DNA from: Salipaludibacillus sp. CUR1
Lineage (GTDB): Bacteria; Bacillota; Bacilli; Bacillales; Salisediminibacteriaceae
Reading direction: 5' to 3'
DNA length: 64,000 nucleotides
NCBI RefSeq assembly: GCF_021028955.1
Contig: NZ_JAIWPE010000094.1
Location: 186,001-250,000, forward strand
Under the pieces are notes generated by a model, which saw only the letters and a list, made by a program, of their open reading frames with translations, had not been told where the DNA came from and did not search any database. Below are positions 45,085 through 52,866 of the stretch, piece by piece. Numbering within the stretch: the stretch's first letter is position 1; each line of letters starts with the position of its first letter. Made by a program: the position numbers and the translations under genes.

Positions 45085-45200
45085 TAAAGACAAGCCCCTG
45101 GGCAAGCGTCCGCTTGGCGGACTGAAATCACTCCTTTTCTCAAAAAGAAAGCCGAACAAAATTCAAAAATTTTGTTCGGCTTTCTTTTTGATTACTATTC
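45085..45200 (+). repeat. Interspersed element, copy C (3' half) with terminator
   Basis: Shares CAAGCCCCTGGGCAAGCGTCC, TGGCGGACTGAAATCACT and the terminal hairpin with copies A and B; the 5' half is missing. The hairpin (45146-45163 with 45168-45185, 18 bp, core GCCGAACAAAATT) is followed by TTTTTG and ends spoVAF. Confidence 0.8.
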
Positions 45201-45238
45201 TTTTGTGCCAGCCTCTTACTGCAGCCTGCAGAGTGAAT

Positions 45239-45544
45239 TTATCTGGCCACTACTTTAAATTGGCCGACTTTAGGCACGATTTGGGCAAGTTCCTGGTCGG
45301 GGTATTTTTTCTCCAGATCATGAATTTTCTTAAAGTCTTCTCCACGGACCCATTCAAGATAACTTTCTTTTGATTCAAAAAAAAGCTGAACAGTAATTTC
45401 GCCGGCATTTTTGTCGTTCTGAAGCAGGTAAAAATCAACAAATCCCGGCGCTTCATCCACTATACGGGACCGGTTTCTGTATATATCAATGACTTCCTCC
45501 GCTTTTTCAGCCGGCACGTCAAAGGTTGAAAATACTGTGTACAA
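45239..45544 (-). CDS. Heme-degrading-type monooxygenase (HmoA/IsdG-like, ABM fold)
   Basis: A 101-residue ferredoxin-like-fold protein of the antibiotic-biosynthesis-monooxygenase family. The stretch FESKESYLEWVRGEDFKKIH has the Trp and His that match the IsdG/HmoA active site. HmoA-type enzymes break heme to release iron. The family also contains unrelated monooxygenases, so heme degradation is a likely but unproven role. It has no iron-transport genes nearby. Confidence 0.75.
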   Translation of the reverse strand: MYTVFSTFDVPAEKAEEVIDIYRNRSRIVDEAPGFVDFYLLQNDKNAGEITVQLFFESKESYLEWVRGEDFKKIHDLEKKYPDQELAQIVPKVGQFKVVAR

Positions 45545-45599
45545 GCTCTCACCTCATTTAAGATCGGATTGCGTCTATTTTAACATCTGAGAAGATTTT

Positions 45600-46478
45600 T
45601 TACGTAAAAATCGAGAAGAATTTCATCTTAAACGATTTTTTGCCGGCCGTACGATGGGGCTTAAGAACTTTCCGTTTCGGAAGATTGGTGACACTTTCAG
45701 ATAAGGCTGCCCGCATAGCATCATCAAACGTAATAATGCCAACAAGGCGGCTGTCTTCAAGGACAGGCAATGCAAGCAAACCATACCTTTGGAAGATTTG
45801 ATAAACGTGTGTTTCATCAGTTGAGGGGGTTACTGACAAAAAATCGGTGGTCATAAGCGATTTTAACGGCACTTCCGGGGATGCAGTTAAAACTTCTTTA
45901 AGAGAGACAACACCGATCAGGCTTGAGGTGTTTTCTCCAGTGACAAACAGGTAATAGACCGTTCCTTTTAGCTTGCCTGTCTTCCTGATTGAGGTTAATA
46001 CAGAATCAGCCGTATCATTTTCATTTAAAGTTAGAAATTCGGTAGTCATGAGTGCCCCGGCAGACCCGGCAGGATAACCCATGAGCTTTTCCATTTCTTT
46101 GGCTTCATTTATACCGAGTTTCAGTAAGTAATAATGACTGATATGGTCAGGAAGCTGCTGCAGGCAATCCGCCAAATCATCCTGGGATAACCCATTAAGA
46201 AGGTTCTTCAGATCGTTTTCCTCCAAATAAACAAAAAGCTCTTTTTGCAATGGGAAAGCCAGGGAAGGAAAACATTCTTTTAAGTCATCGACTGATAGAA
46301 GACTGTAAATTGTTTTTCTCAGTCCCTCGCTGCACTCTTCAATGAATGCTACCTGGTCGGCAGGATGGAGGCGCAGAAAGTCTTTATTAAAAAGGTCATA
46401 CTTTCCGTTTTTCAAGTAAAAAAGCAGATAGTAAGTGTATTCCTGGCGGTTGTGAAGTGAGAGTTTCAAGTTAAACAC
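45600..46478 (-). CDS. Soluble MgtE-like protein: MgtE N domain + CBS pair, no membrane domain
   Basis: A 292-residue protein carrying only the cytosolic part of an MgtE magnesium channel. Residues 35-135 form the superhelical N domain (LHPADQVAFIEECSEGLRKTIYSLL); residues 140-265 a CBS pair (MGYPAGSAGALMTTEFLTL, SLMTTDFLSVTPSTDETHVYQIFQRYGLLALPVL). It then ends in a basic tail with no membrane helices, so it cannot transport. It is nine bases downstream of mgtC behind an M-box. Inference: a Mg-sensing partner of MgtC or MgtE. Confidence 0.8.
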   Translation of the reverse strand: MFNLKLSLHNRQEYTYYLLFYLKNGKYDLFNKDFLRLHPADQVAFIEECSEGLRKTIYSLLSVDDLKECFPSLAFPLQKELFVYLEENDLKNLLNGLSQDDLADCLQQLPDHISHYYLLKLGINEAKEMEKLMGYPAGSAGALMTTEFLTLNENDTADSVLTSIRKTGKLKGTVYYLFVTGENTSSLIGVVSLKEVLTASPEVPLKSLMTTDFLSVTPSTDETHVYQIFQRYGLLALPVLEDSRLVGIITFDDAMRAALSESVTNLPKRKVLKPHRTAGKKSFKMKFFSIFT

Positions 46479-46487
46479 CTCTTTCTT

Positions 46488-47189
46488 TTATAAATGTTCG
46501 ACTTCCAGAGTAATGACAGCATCAATTTTTTTTATTAAATAATAAATTTCGGAGGTATATTGGTCTTCCGGAGCATTTAATTTCAAATCCAGCTGCTGTT
46601 TCCCTTCTGGAGTATCGGTTATTTTCATATGACGGATGTGGATCTGGCCGTTGCCGTTGCTGCCTGACTCAATAGCTTTAATTATATCGGTCATCCTCTG
46701 GTTTGGGTGCATGAGTGCTTTGACTGAGACATCTCTCGTCCGAAGGCTTGCCGGCCCAATTCTTTTGATAAGATTAGGGATAATATTAATTGAAAACATA
46801 ATAAGCAAAAACCCTGCGGAAGCTTCCAAATAAAAACCGGCGCCGATGGCGATGCCAAGCCCGGCTGCGGTCCATATAAGCGCAGCGCTGGTCAATCCTG
46901 AAATGACATCATTATTTCGGCGTAAAATCACTCCTGCCCCTATAAAACCTATCCCTGAGACGATCTGGGCAGCCAGCCGCATAGGGTCCATATTGCTGTA
47001 GACGGACGACGCAAATGTGTGGAATGACTGAACAGAAACAATTGTTAACAGGCAACTGGCTGTAGCTATAATGGTACACGTTTTTAACCCTAAAGGTTTA
47101 TGTTTCATTTGACGGTCAATTCCCATGAAAAGCCCGAACAAACTGGCAAGAAAAAGCTGCAGGAGAAATTCAAGCTGTAATAAGATCAT
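46488..47189 (-). CDS. mgtC: MgtC/SapB-family membrane protein
   Basis: A 233-residue protein: four or five membrane helices with MGIDRQMKHKPLGLKTCTIIATASCL and GIGFIGAGVILRRNNDVISGLTSAALIWTAAGLGIAIGAG, the MgtC signature, then a C-terminal ACT-like cytosolic domain. MgtC proteins are induced by low Mg and affect ATP synthase or Mg homeostasis. The gene lies behind an M-box with a terminator, so magnesium shortage should switch on it and the CBS gene. Confidence 0.92.
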   Translation of the reverse strand: MILLQLEFLLQLFLASLFGLFMGIDRQMKHKPLGLKTCTIIATASCLLTIVSVQSFHTFASSVYSNMDPMRLAAQIVSGIGFIGAGVILRRNNDVISGLTSAALIWTAAGLGIAIGAGFYLEASAGFLLIMFSINIIPNLIKRIGPASLRTRDVSVKALMHPNQRMTDIIKAIESGSNGNGQIHIRHMKITDTPEGKQQLDLKLNAPEDQYTSEIYYLIKKIDAVITLEVEHL

Positions 47190-47210
47190 ATCCGGTCACC
47201 TCCTAATAAA

Positions 47211-47414
47211 AAATCCCCCTTCTACAAGAGAAGAGGGATTTCCAAAAAACATTTGAAAGACAGTTCTCCGTAGAGCTTTAGCACTGTATGGCATAAGGTT
47301 GCAACACCAGCTGCGTTAAGAACCACCTTAACGATGTGTTCCTGTTCGACCCGTTGGTGTCTCTCGACATTTCCGGGCAGCAGCGTATCTCCATACAGGA
47401 GCCTCACCTAACGT
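47211..47414 (-). promoter_or_regulatory. M-box (ykoK) magnesium riboswitch 1, upstream of mgtC
   Basis: The minus strand begins CGTTAGGTGAGGCTCCTGTA and continues with GGAGATACGCTGCTGCCC and GCTAAAGCTCTACGGAG, the conserved M-box strands (47414-47262). An intrinsic terminator (AAATCCCTCTTCT with its complement, then TTTATT; 47241-47211) follows, 20 bases before mgtC. High Mg should stop transcription. Confidence 0.95.
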
Positions 47415-47452
47415 AAGGGAATATTAAATTGTTATATTTATAGTAAATGCTT

Positions 47453-47482
47453 CCGGGCAGCCTTGAATCGTTTCAGGCTCCG
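47453..47482 (-). terminator. Hairpin after mgtE
   Basis: CCGG-GCCTGAA...TTCAAGGC-CCGG is a stable stem just past the mgtE stop, but the T-tract on the minus strand is poor. Confidence 0.4.
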
Positions 47483-47506
47483 GGGATCTTTTAGGTCTGT
47501 AATTGA

Positions 47507-48868
47507 TTAGAGATAAGTTAATAAAGCTGTCGCAATAGAAAAATAGATTAACAAGCCGATAATGTCATTTACTGTAGTGATAAACGGCCCTGATGCGATA
47601 GCGGGGTCCAGTTTCATTTTGTTAATAGCTAACGGCACAATCGTACCGATTACAGTAGCAATGCTTAGAGACAAGAAAATGGAAGTGCCGACAATAAAAG
47701 CAAGCCATACGCTTCCGTGAAGGATTGGTATGATTATCATTAGTGTGACAGCACACATTAAACCAAGCATAATACCTGTGCTGAATTCTCTCAGCACCAT
47801 TTTTCCAAGCCCTTTTTTCTCAAGAGTACCAAGGGCAAGGGAACGGACGGCTACAGCGAGTGACTGAGTCCCTGTATTACCTGCAGAGTCCATAATTAAT
47901 GGAATAAATCCTGCGAGAAGAACGACTGCTTCCAGAGTCTCTTCGAATTGACCAATGACATTGGCCGTAACCATTCCAAAAAACATGAGAAGAATAATCC
48001 AAGGCGCGCGTTTTTTTGCGGCAGTGAAAGGAGAAATCTTTAAATCTGTCGCGCCACGTGAAGCGGCAAATTCGCCGAGGTCCTCTGTCGCTTCTTCTTC
48101 CATGACATCCAGGATATCGTCCACTGTGATAATCCCAACTAATTTACGGTTTCCTGTTACAACCGGAACGGCAAGGAAGTCGTATTTTTTGAAAAGACGG
48201 GCGACGTTTTCCTGGTCTTCATTTGTTTTAACTGACACAACCCGGCTGCTCATAGCCGTTTCGACCAGGTCATCAGGGTTGCCTGTAATAAGATCCCGTA
48301 AGGAAACCACTCCGACAAGTTCATGTTTTTCATTGGTCACATAGAGGTAATAGATCGTCTCAGCATCTGGGCCTTCCTGTCTTAATAGTTCAATAACCTC
48401 TCTGATTGTTGAGCTGGCACGCAGGCTGATAAACTCTTTAGTCATAATTGCACCGGCTGTGTCTTCCTCATAGCCGAGCAGCTCTTTGATGTCACGTGCG
48501 TCTTCTTCTTCAAGACCTTCGATAATGGCGGAAGCTTTTGATTCGTTCATTTCTCCAAGGAAATCTGCGACATCATCGGCAGCCATATGAGAGATAACGT
48601 CCTGGGCGTAAGTCTGGTCTAATTCCTGTAAATAGTGTTTTTGTTCGTCAATATTTAATTCCTCAAACACTTCAGCGTATTCGTCTGGAGAAAGATAGTC
48701 GTATAAATGCTTTCTCTGCTCTTTATTCATAGTCAAGTAGATATCAAGCTGGTCTTGAGGATGCAATTCAAAGAAGAGCTGGCGGAACTGCTGAATATTT
48801 CCGGCATCAACAGCCCCTATAACAGATTGTGCATACTCTTCACGGTTTTGTTCAGTTAGTTTAACCAT
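47507..48868 (-). CDS. mgtE: Magnesium transporter MgtE
   Basis: A 453-residue full-length MgtE: N domain (LHPQDQLDIYLTMNKEQRKHLYDYL), CBS pair (GYEEDTAGAIMTKEFISL, VAVPVVTGNRKLVGIITVDDILDVMEEEATED), plug helix, and five membrane helices with the pore motif PLIMDSAGNTGTQS and KLDPAIASGPFITTVNDIIGLLIYF. It is a Mg-gated Mg channel. It has its own M-box, separate from the one before mgtC. Confidence 0.96.
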   Translation of the reverse strand: MVKLTEQNREEYAQSVIGAVDAGNIQQFRQLFFELHPQDQLDIYLTMNKEQRKHLYDYLSPDEYAEVFEELNIDEQKHYLQELDQTYAQDVISHMAADDVADFLGEMNESKASAIIEGLEEEDARDIKELLGYEEDTAGAIMTKEFISLRASSTIREVIELLRQEGPDAETIYYLYVTNEKHELVGVVSLRDLITGNPDDLVETAMSSRVVSVKTNEDQENVARLFKKYDFLAVPVVTGNRKLVGIITVDDILDVMEEEATEDLGEFAASRGATDLKISPFTAAKKRAPWIILLMFFGMVTANVIGQFEETLEAVVLLAGFIPLIMDSAGNTGTQSLAVAVRSLALGTLEKKGLGKMVLREFSTGIMLGLMCAVTLMIIIPILHGSVWLAFIVGTSIFLSLSIATVIGTIVPLAINKMKLDPAIASGPFITTVNDIIGLLIYFSIATALLTYL

Positions 48869-49021
48869 GTTGTGGGGCCTCCTTGTTTATAAGGGGGACG
48901 CCATTATCAAAAGAGTGAGTGAATGGGCCCCTGTTAGTATTCTTTTTACAAATTTCACAAATTTTAAACTGGGTTCGGGAACCGAGTCCATTCCACATCA
49001 CTCCTTACCTTTCGTTTATTT

Positions 49022-49060
49022 TTCCAGTAACTGGGGGGTCTGACCCCCCAGCTGCTGGAA
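49022..49060. repeat. GGGGTCTGACCCC palindrome in the mgtE leader
   Basis: TTCCAG-TAA-CTGGGGGG-TCTGA-CCCCCCAG-CTG-CTGGAA, arms perfect apart from an internal TAA/CTG loop. It lies between the M-box terminator and the mgtE start, so it would be part of the read-through leader. No T-tract follows on the minus strand. Confidence 0.75.
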
Positions 49061-49067
49061 ATAAAAA

Positions 49068-49288
49068 AACACCTTCATCTCAGAATGAAGGTGTTAAAGT
49101 CCGATTTTAACTAAGCGTGGCGAACCAGACCGCCACGAGCCTCCATTCGTAGAGCTTTAGCACTGTATGGCATAGGGCGGAGCCAGCTACATTAGATATC
49201 ACCTTATGTCGATGATTTCTGTTGACCCATTGGCGTCTTTGGACGTTTTTGGGCAGTAGCGTATCTCCATACAGGAGCCTCACCTAAC
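49068..49288 (-). promoter_or_regulatory. M-box (ykoK) magnesium riboswitch 2, upstream of mgtE
   Basis: Aptamer 49288-49147: CGTTAGGTGAGGCTCCTGTA, GGAGATACGCTACTGCCC and GTGCTAAAGCTCTACGAATG. A hairpin GTGGCG/CGCCAC (about 49115-49137) and then a terminator (AACACCTTCAT with complement, TTTTTTT; 49097-49066) follow. The remaining gap to 49558 holds AT-rich DNA and the murB promoter region. Confidence 0.95.
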
Positions 49289-49558
49289 GAGGTTTTATAT
49301 TTTCAACATGTGAATTATATAACCCCTGTGGTTTTAATGTCAATGAAATTTTAAAAAATAGAGTATTTTGGCCTTGAAAATGTGTGAAAACCGTTTAAAA
49401 GGTGACGTTTCCTTTATTAAGACTTGGTTTTAAGGACTAAGTTGTTTAAAATAATAACGTACGAAAACAACATGTGAGGTTAAAGTAATTCTTTTGTTCA
49501 ACTTTTTAAGGTAAATGATTATAATATCATAATAACTAAATTAAAAGAGGGAAAATAT

Positions 49559-50479
49559 ATGCACGTTAATAACATCTATGAAGAATTAATCACGATTTGC
49601 AGCGAAGAGAATGTTTTAAAAGATGAACCCATGAGTAAACATACTCTTACACAGATTGGCGGTAAAGCTGATTTGTTTGTTATTCCTGAAACGCATGAGC
49701 AAGTGGCAGAAATAGTCAGGTTAAGAAATAAACATGATTTACCCTTTATGCTTCTTGGAAATGGATCAAATATGATCGTCCGGGACGGGGGCTTAAGGGG
49801 GCTGGTCTTACATTTAGCCCGGCTGTCAGGTCTGAAAGTAGAAGGGACACAGCTGATTGCCCAGGGAGGAGCAAATATCAAAGACGCGTCTCAACTAGCT
49901 CTGATACACGGCTTAACGGGTCTGGAGTTTGCTTGCGGCATCCCGGGGTCGATCGGCGGGGCAATGGTTATGAACGCCGGGGCTTACGGCGGTGAAGTAA
50001 AAGATGTGATTGACCATGTCAAGGTGGTAACGCAGGATGGAGAGCTGCTTACGCTTCAAAAAGATGAGCTCGAACTGGATTACCGCACGAGTATAATAGG
50101 GAAAAAGAAATATATCGTCCTGGAAGCGGTGTTTAATCTGGAAGAGGGAGATCCAGCGCAAATTAAAGAAACAATGGCGGACCTTACTTATAAAAGAGAA
50201 TCCAAACAGCCGCTTGAATTCCCTTCTGTAGGAAGCGTATTTAAGCGCCCGCCGGGATATTTTGCAGGAAAGCTGATTCAGGACAGCGGGCTTCAGGGAA
50301 AAGGCGTAGGCGGTGCAGAAGTTTCTACAAAACACGCCGGTTTTATTGTAAATAAAAATAGCTGTACAGCAACTGATTATATCGCGACAATTGAAATGGT
50401 CCGAAATAAAGTGAAAGAAAACTTCGGAGTAGACCTTGAACTCGAAGCGAAAATCGTAGGGGAAGATCCTGAAAATTAA
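49559..50479 (+). CDS. murB: UDP-N-acetylenolpyruvoylglucosamine reductase
   Basis: A 306-residue type II MurB, FAD-dependent, making UDP-MurNAc for peptidoglycan. FAD domain: PFMLLGNGSNMIVRDGGLRGLV and GLEFACGIPGSIGGAMVMNAGAYGGE; substrate region YKRESKQPLEFPSVGSVFKRPPG with the catalytic Ser; C-terminal ETSTKHAGFIVN-like VSTKHAGFIVNK. RBS AGAGGGAAAA. It stands alone, away from division genes. Confidence 0.96.
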   Translation: MHVNNIYEELITICSEENVLKDEPMSKHTLTQIGGKADLFVIPETHEQVAEIVRLRNKHDLPFMLLGNGSNMIVRDGGLRGLVLHLARLSGLKVEGTQLIAQGGANIKDASQLALIHGLTGLEFACGIPGSIGGAMVMNAGAYGGEVKDVIDHVKVVTQDGELLTLQKDELELDYRTSIIGKKKYIVLEAVFNLEEGDPAQIKETMADLTYKRESKQPLEFPSVGSVFKRPPGYFAGKLIQDSGLQGKGVGGAEVSTKHAGFIVNKNSCTATDYIATIEMVRNKVKENFGVDLELEAKIVGEDPEN

Positions 50480-50493
50480 ATATAAGGCTATTG

Positions 50494-50549
50494 AAGCTGG
50501 TTCTCCCGCAGAACCAGCTTTTCCAGTAACTGGGGGGTCTGACCCCCAG
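50494..50549 (+). terminator. murB terminator followed by a GGGGTCTGACCCC palindrome
   Basis: AAGCTGGTTCT pairs with AGAACCAGCTT (50494-50504, 50510-50520), then TTTCC. Directly after it comes the dispersed palindrome CTGGGGG-GTCTGA-CCCCCAG (about 50530-50549) with a second CCCCC repeat beyond. Confidence 0.75.
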
Positions 50550-50587
50550 TTATGACCCCCACTTACTGCCTTCTTTGCCGAATATAT

Positions 50588-50651
50588 TTGAAGGTTAGGG
50601 AGTAAACTGGTAGAATATAAATTATTGGTTATATAATAAAATTTTTATATA
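50588..50651 (+). promoter_or_regulatory. arsR promoter and candidate operator
   Basis: TTGAAG (50588-50593), 17 bases, TAGAAT (50611-50616). A 22-bp near-perfect palindrome, TATATAATAAAA/TTTTTATATA (50630-50651), lies just after the start point, a typical ArsR-family operator position. Confidence 0.55.
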
Positions 50652-50671
50652 CATTAAAAAAGAAAGGGTGT

Positions 50672-51046
50672 ATGGCGGTGGAGTTAACAAAGTCTAGTTC
50701 GTTAGAGGAATATACCCGTTTATTTAAAATGATGAATGATGAAAACCGGCTAAAAATTCTTCTGTATTTGTATGAAGATGAATTGTGCGTCTGTAATCTA
50801 ATTGATTTGTTAGGGATGAGCCAGCCTGCAGTCAGCCAGCACCTGAAAAAACTGCGTGAAGCTTCTTTAATTAAAATCAGAAGCCAGGGTCAATGGAAGT
50901 TTTACAGTCTTAACGAAGACTACCCGAACCTGGAGATGTTAAAAAGGATATTAGCAGATCTTCCTTCAAAGAAACATGAAGTAGAAGACTTAAATTCAAA
51001 TGGTAAACGCGTGATTTGTACAACTATTCCAAAAAAACAAGGGTGA
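50672..51046 (+). CDS. arsR: ArsR-type metalloregulator
   Basis: A 124-residue ArsR/SmtB winged-helix repressor. The metal-binding ELCVCNL motif in helix 3 is the As(III)/Sb(III) type; the recognition helix reads SQPAVSQHLKKLREASL. It should repress its own operon until arsenite binds. The next reading frame, an arsD homologue, starts six bases later but is broken near its start. No arsB, acr3, arsA or arsC is in view. Confidence 0.9.
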   Translation: MAVELTKSSSLEEYTRLFKMMNDENRLKILLYLYEDELCVCNLIDLLGMSQPAVSQHLKKLREASLIKIRSQGQWKFYSLNEDYPNLEMLKRILADLPSKKHEVEDLNSNGKRVICTTIPKKQG

Positions 51047-51051
51047 TAACC

Positions 51052-51407
51052 ATGGAAAAAAAATTGAGATTTTTGACCCGGCGCTTTGCTGTCCTACAGG
51101 CGTTTGCGGACCGGATGTAGACCCTGAGCTAACGCGTATTTCAAGGCTGCATCTAAAACTTGTAAATAACGGATACAACGTTAAAAGATATAATTTAGCC
51201 CAGGAGCCGGACCCGTTTGTTACTCATAAAGGAGTTAATGAGCTATTAGAAAAAGAGGGGCCTGATGCGCTTCCAGCAGTTGTTGTTGACGGCAAACTCG
51301 CTTTTTATAACCGTTATCCGACCATGGAGGAATTTTCTGAGTGGCTCGGATTCGATAAGGAAGAGTTGCAGACGAAGGAACCTGAAAAGAAAATAAACCT
51401 GCTTTAG
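51052..51407 (+). pseudogene. arsD: arsD homologue, one base short in a run of eight A
   Basis: From 51063 the frame IEIFDPALCCPTGVCGPDVD, then DPELTRISRLHLKLVNNGYNVKRYNLAQ, PFVTHKGVNELLEKEGPDALPAVVVDGKL... to the TAG at 51405 is a full ArsD, with Cys pair and third Cys of the arsenite site. ArsD hands As(III) to the ArsA ATPase and is a weak repressor. The only good start, ATGGAAAAAAAA at 51052, is one base out of frame: nine A would be needed and eight are present. Either a sequencing error, a mutation, or transcript slippage on the A run. The corrected product would be 118 residues. Confidence 0.8.
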
Positions 51408-51504
51408 ACAGGCATGGTTTGTTAAAGGTAAATGTCGAACAACATAGTTTAACAGAGCCAATAGGAAAGACGGTTATAAACAAGCTTTCTTTAACCCGGC
51501 AAAA

Positions 51505-51530
51505 AAACGCCCTGCTCATGAGGGCGTTTT
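51505..51530. terminator. Bidirectional terminator
   Basis: AAAACGCCCT and its complement around GCTCATG, with A/T tracts on both sides. It ends arsD and overlaps the last codons of the convergent acetyltransferase. Confidence 0.75.
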
Positions 51531-51989
51531 TAAATTGGCTTTCAAATGCCAGTGAATCATCTGGTGTTCTTCTTTTAACCTTACCATTTTCATTTTTTCG
51601 AGCACGCGGATAGATGAATAATTATCATGCCGGCATAAAGCTGTGATACATTTGACATTTTTAATATAAAAAGCCCAATTAACCAAAGCTTCCAAGGCTT
51701 CTGTGGCATAGCCCCTGTTCCGTTCAGAAGTTATGATGCCGTATCCTACTTCTATTGATTTTTTGGAATCAGGCTTTCCTTTAAACCCTATGTCACCTAT
51801 AACCCGGGAATTTTTTCTTAGAAGAATAAGCCACGGTCCCCAGCCATATAAAGAAGGATCTTTCTTCAGGCTGTTCAAGTGAGCTGAAATATGGGGACGC
51901 TGGTTATAAGACTCTGTCTGCATGACAGGAAAAAACTGAGGAGAACAGGCAGCAACTATTAACCGCTTTGTGTAAATAATAAGCTCCAT
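51516..51989 (-). CDS. GNAT-family N-acetyltransferase (RimJ/RimL-like)
   Basis: A 157-residue acetyltransferase. IEVGYGIITSERNRGYATEALEALVNWAF holds the acetyl-CoA loop (RNRGYAT), and HDNYSSIRVLEKMKM is the C-terminal motif of the RimJ/L subgroup that acetylates protein N termini or small amines. The substrate cannot be told. Its RBS is GGAG near the ATG at 51989. Confidence 0.85.
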   Translation of the reverse strand: MELIIYTKRLIVAACSPQFFPVMQTESYNQRPHISAHLNSLKKDPSLYGWGPWLILLRKNSRVIGDIGFKGKPDSKKSIEVGYGIITSERNRGYATEALEALVNWAFYIKNVKCITALCRHDNYSSIRVLEKMKMVRLKEEHQMIHWHLKANLKTPS

Positions 51990-52222
51990 ATATGAGCTCC
52001 TTTCATTTCTGCCTTAGTTTAACAGTAACACACTTATAGGTTTCACAACACCTTGAGCCCTTATTGGGCACTTAAGTACCGGATTGAGTTCGGTTCAAAC
52101 CCATACTATATGTTTTTGGTTAGTTACAAAAAGAGGCATCTGACAGAAATGAAAGAGTGAAAAAATCTGGAGATTGAAGAAGCAGAGAAATAAATTATTT
52201 ATTTTTGAAGCGAGCAGTAAAA

Positions 52223-52250
52223 AAGCTCCTCTTAGGATTAAGAGGAGCTT
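52223..52250 (-). terminator. Terminator of the ferritin-like gene
   Basis: AAGCTCCTCTTA and its complement (12 bp), followed on the minus strand by TTTTTTAC. Confidence 0.8.
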
Positions 52251-52264
52251 AATGTCATGTCTTA

Positions 52265-52696
52265 TTAGAAACGGGAATCTTCAAGCAGACGGGCCATTTC
52301 TTCTTTGTGGCCTGTTTCATCAGCGATGAAATCATCCAGTTTGACTGTCAGTTCAGTTAAACCTAAAGCTTCTGCCTGTTCTTTACGTGTTTCATAACGG
52401 TTAATAGTGTCAATCTCAGCCTGCATAGCTTCTTCAAGCATGTCTTTTACATCAGTGAGCTGTTTAACAGGTGCAGGTGTAGTTGTTGGAGTTCCGCCCA
52501 ATGTTTTAATTTTTTCAGACAGGTAAAGCGCGTGGCCGGCCTCATCTGCGACTTCTCCTTCGAAAAATGGCTTGAGTACCTGGCGGTATAATCCTGTTAC
52601 AACTGCTGCGTTGTACGTATACATGATTGTTGCTGCATACTCGTTAGCTAAGTCCTCATTTAATCCGTCAATTAATTCTTGCATTTTTGCGTCCAT
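52265..52696 (-). CDS. Ferritin-like / bacterioferritin-type protein
   Basis: A 143-residue four-helix protein. The diiron ligands are seen as ANEYAA (Glu, helix 1), EGEVADEAGHALYL (Glu and ExxH, helix 2), EAEIDTINRYETR-like QAEIDTINRYETR (helix 3), and DFIADETGHKEEMA (ExxH, helix 4). This pattern fits bacterioferritin-like or Dps-related iron storage and oxidation proteins. A Pro/Thr-rich loop joins helices 2 and 3. RBS AAGGAAGGG. Which ferritin subgroup is uncertain. Confidence 0.82.
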   Translation of the reverse strand: MDAKMQELIDGLNEDLANEYAATIMYTYNAAVVTGLYRQVLKPFFEGEVADEAGHALYLSEKIKTLGGTPTTTPAPVKQLTDVKDMLEEAMQAEIDTINRYETRKEQAEALGLTELTVKLDDFIADETGHKEEMARLLEDSRF

Positions 52697-52785
52697 TACT
52701 TAATCATCCCTTCCTTTTTGAATAAATTATTCAAAACCTATTTTGTTATTTTCCACCTATTTATAATAATTAAACCTGAAGATTT

Positions 52786-52798
52786 GGGGTCAGACCCC
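52786..52798. repeat. GGGGTCAGACCCC palindrome
   Basis: Same dispersed core in the opposite orientation, between the divergent ferritin-like and YtaF-like genes. It has little arm extension here (TTGGGG/CCCCCC). Confidence 0.7.
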
Positions 52799-52866
52799 CC
52801 ATTTAATTCCATGTCTTATATTTTGGTGCGGGCAAGCATATAAATGTGGGGGAGGCGGTGGAGGAG

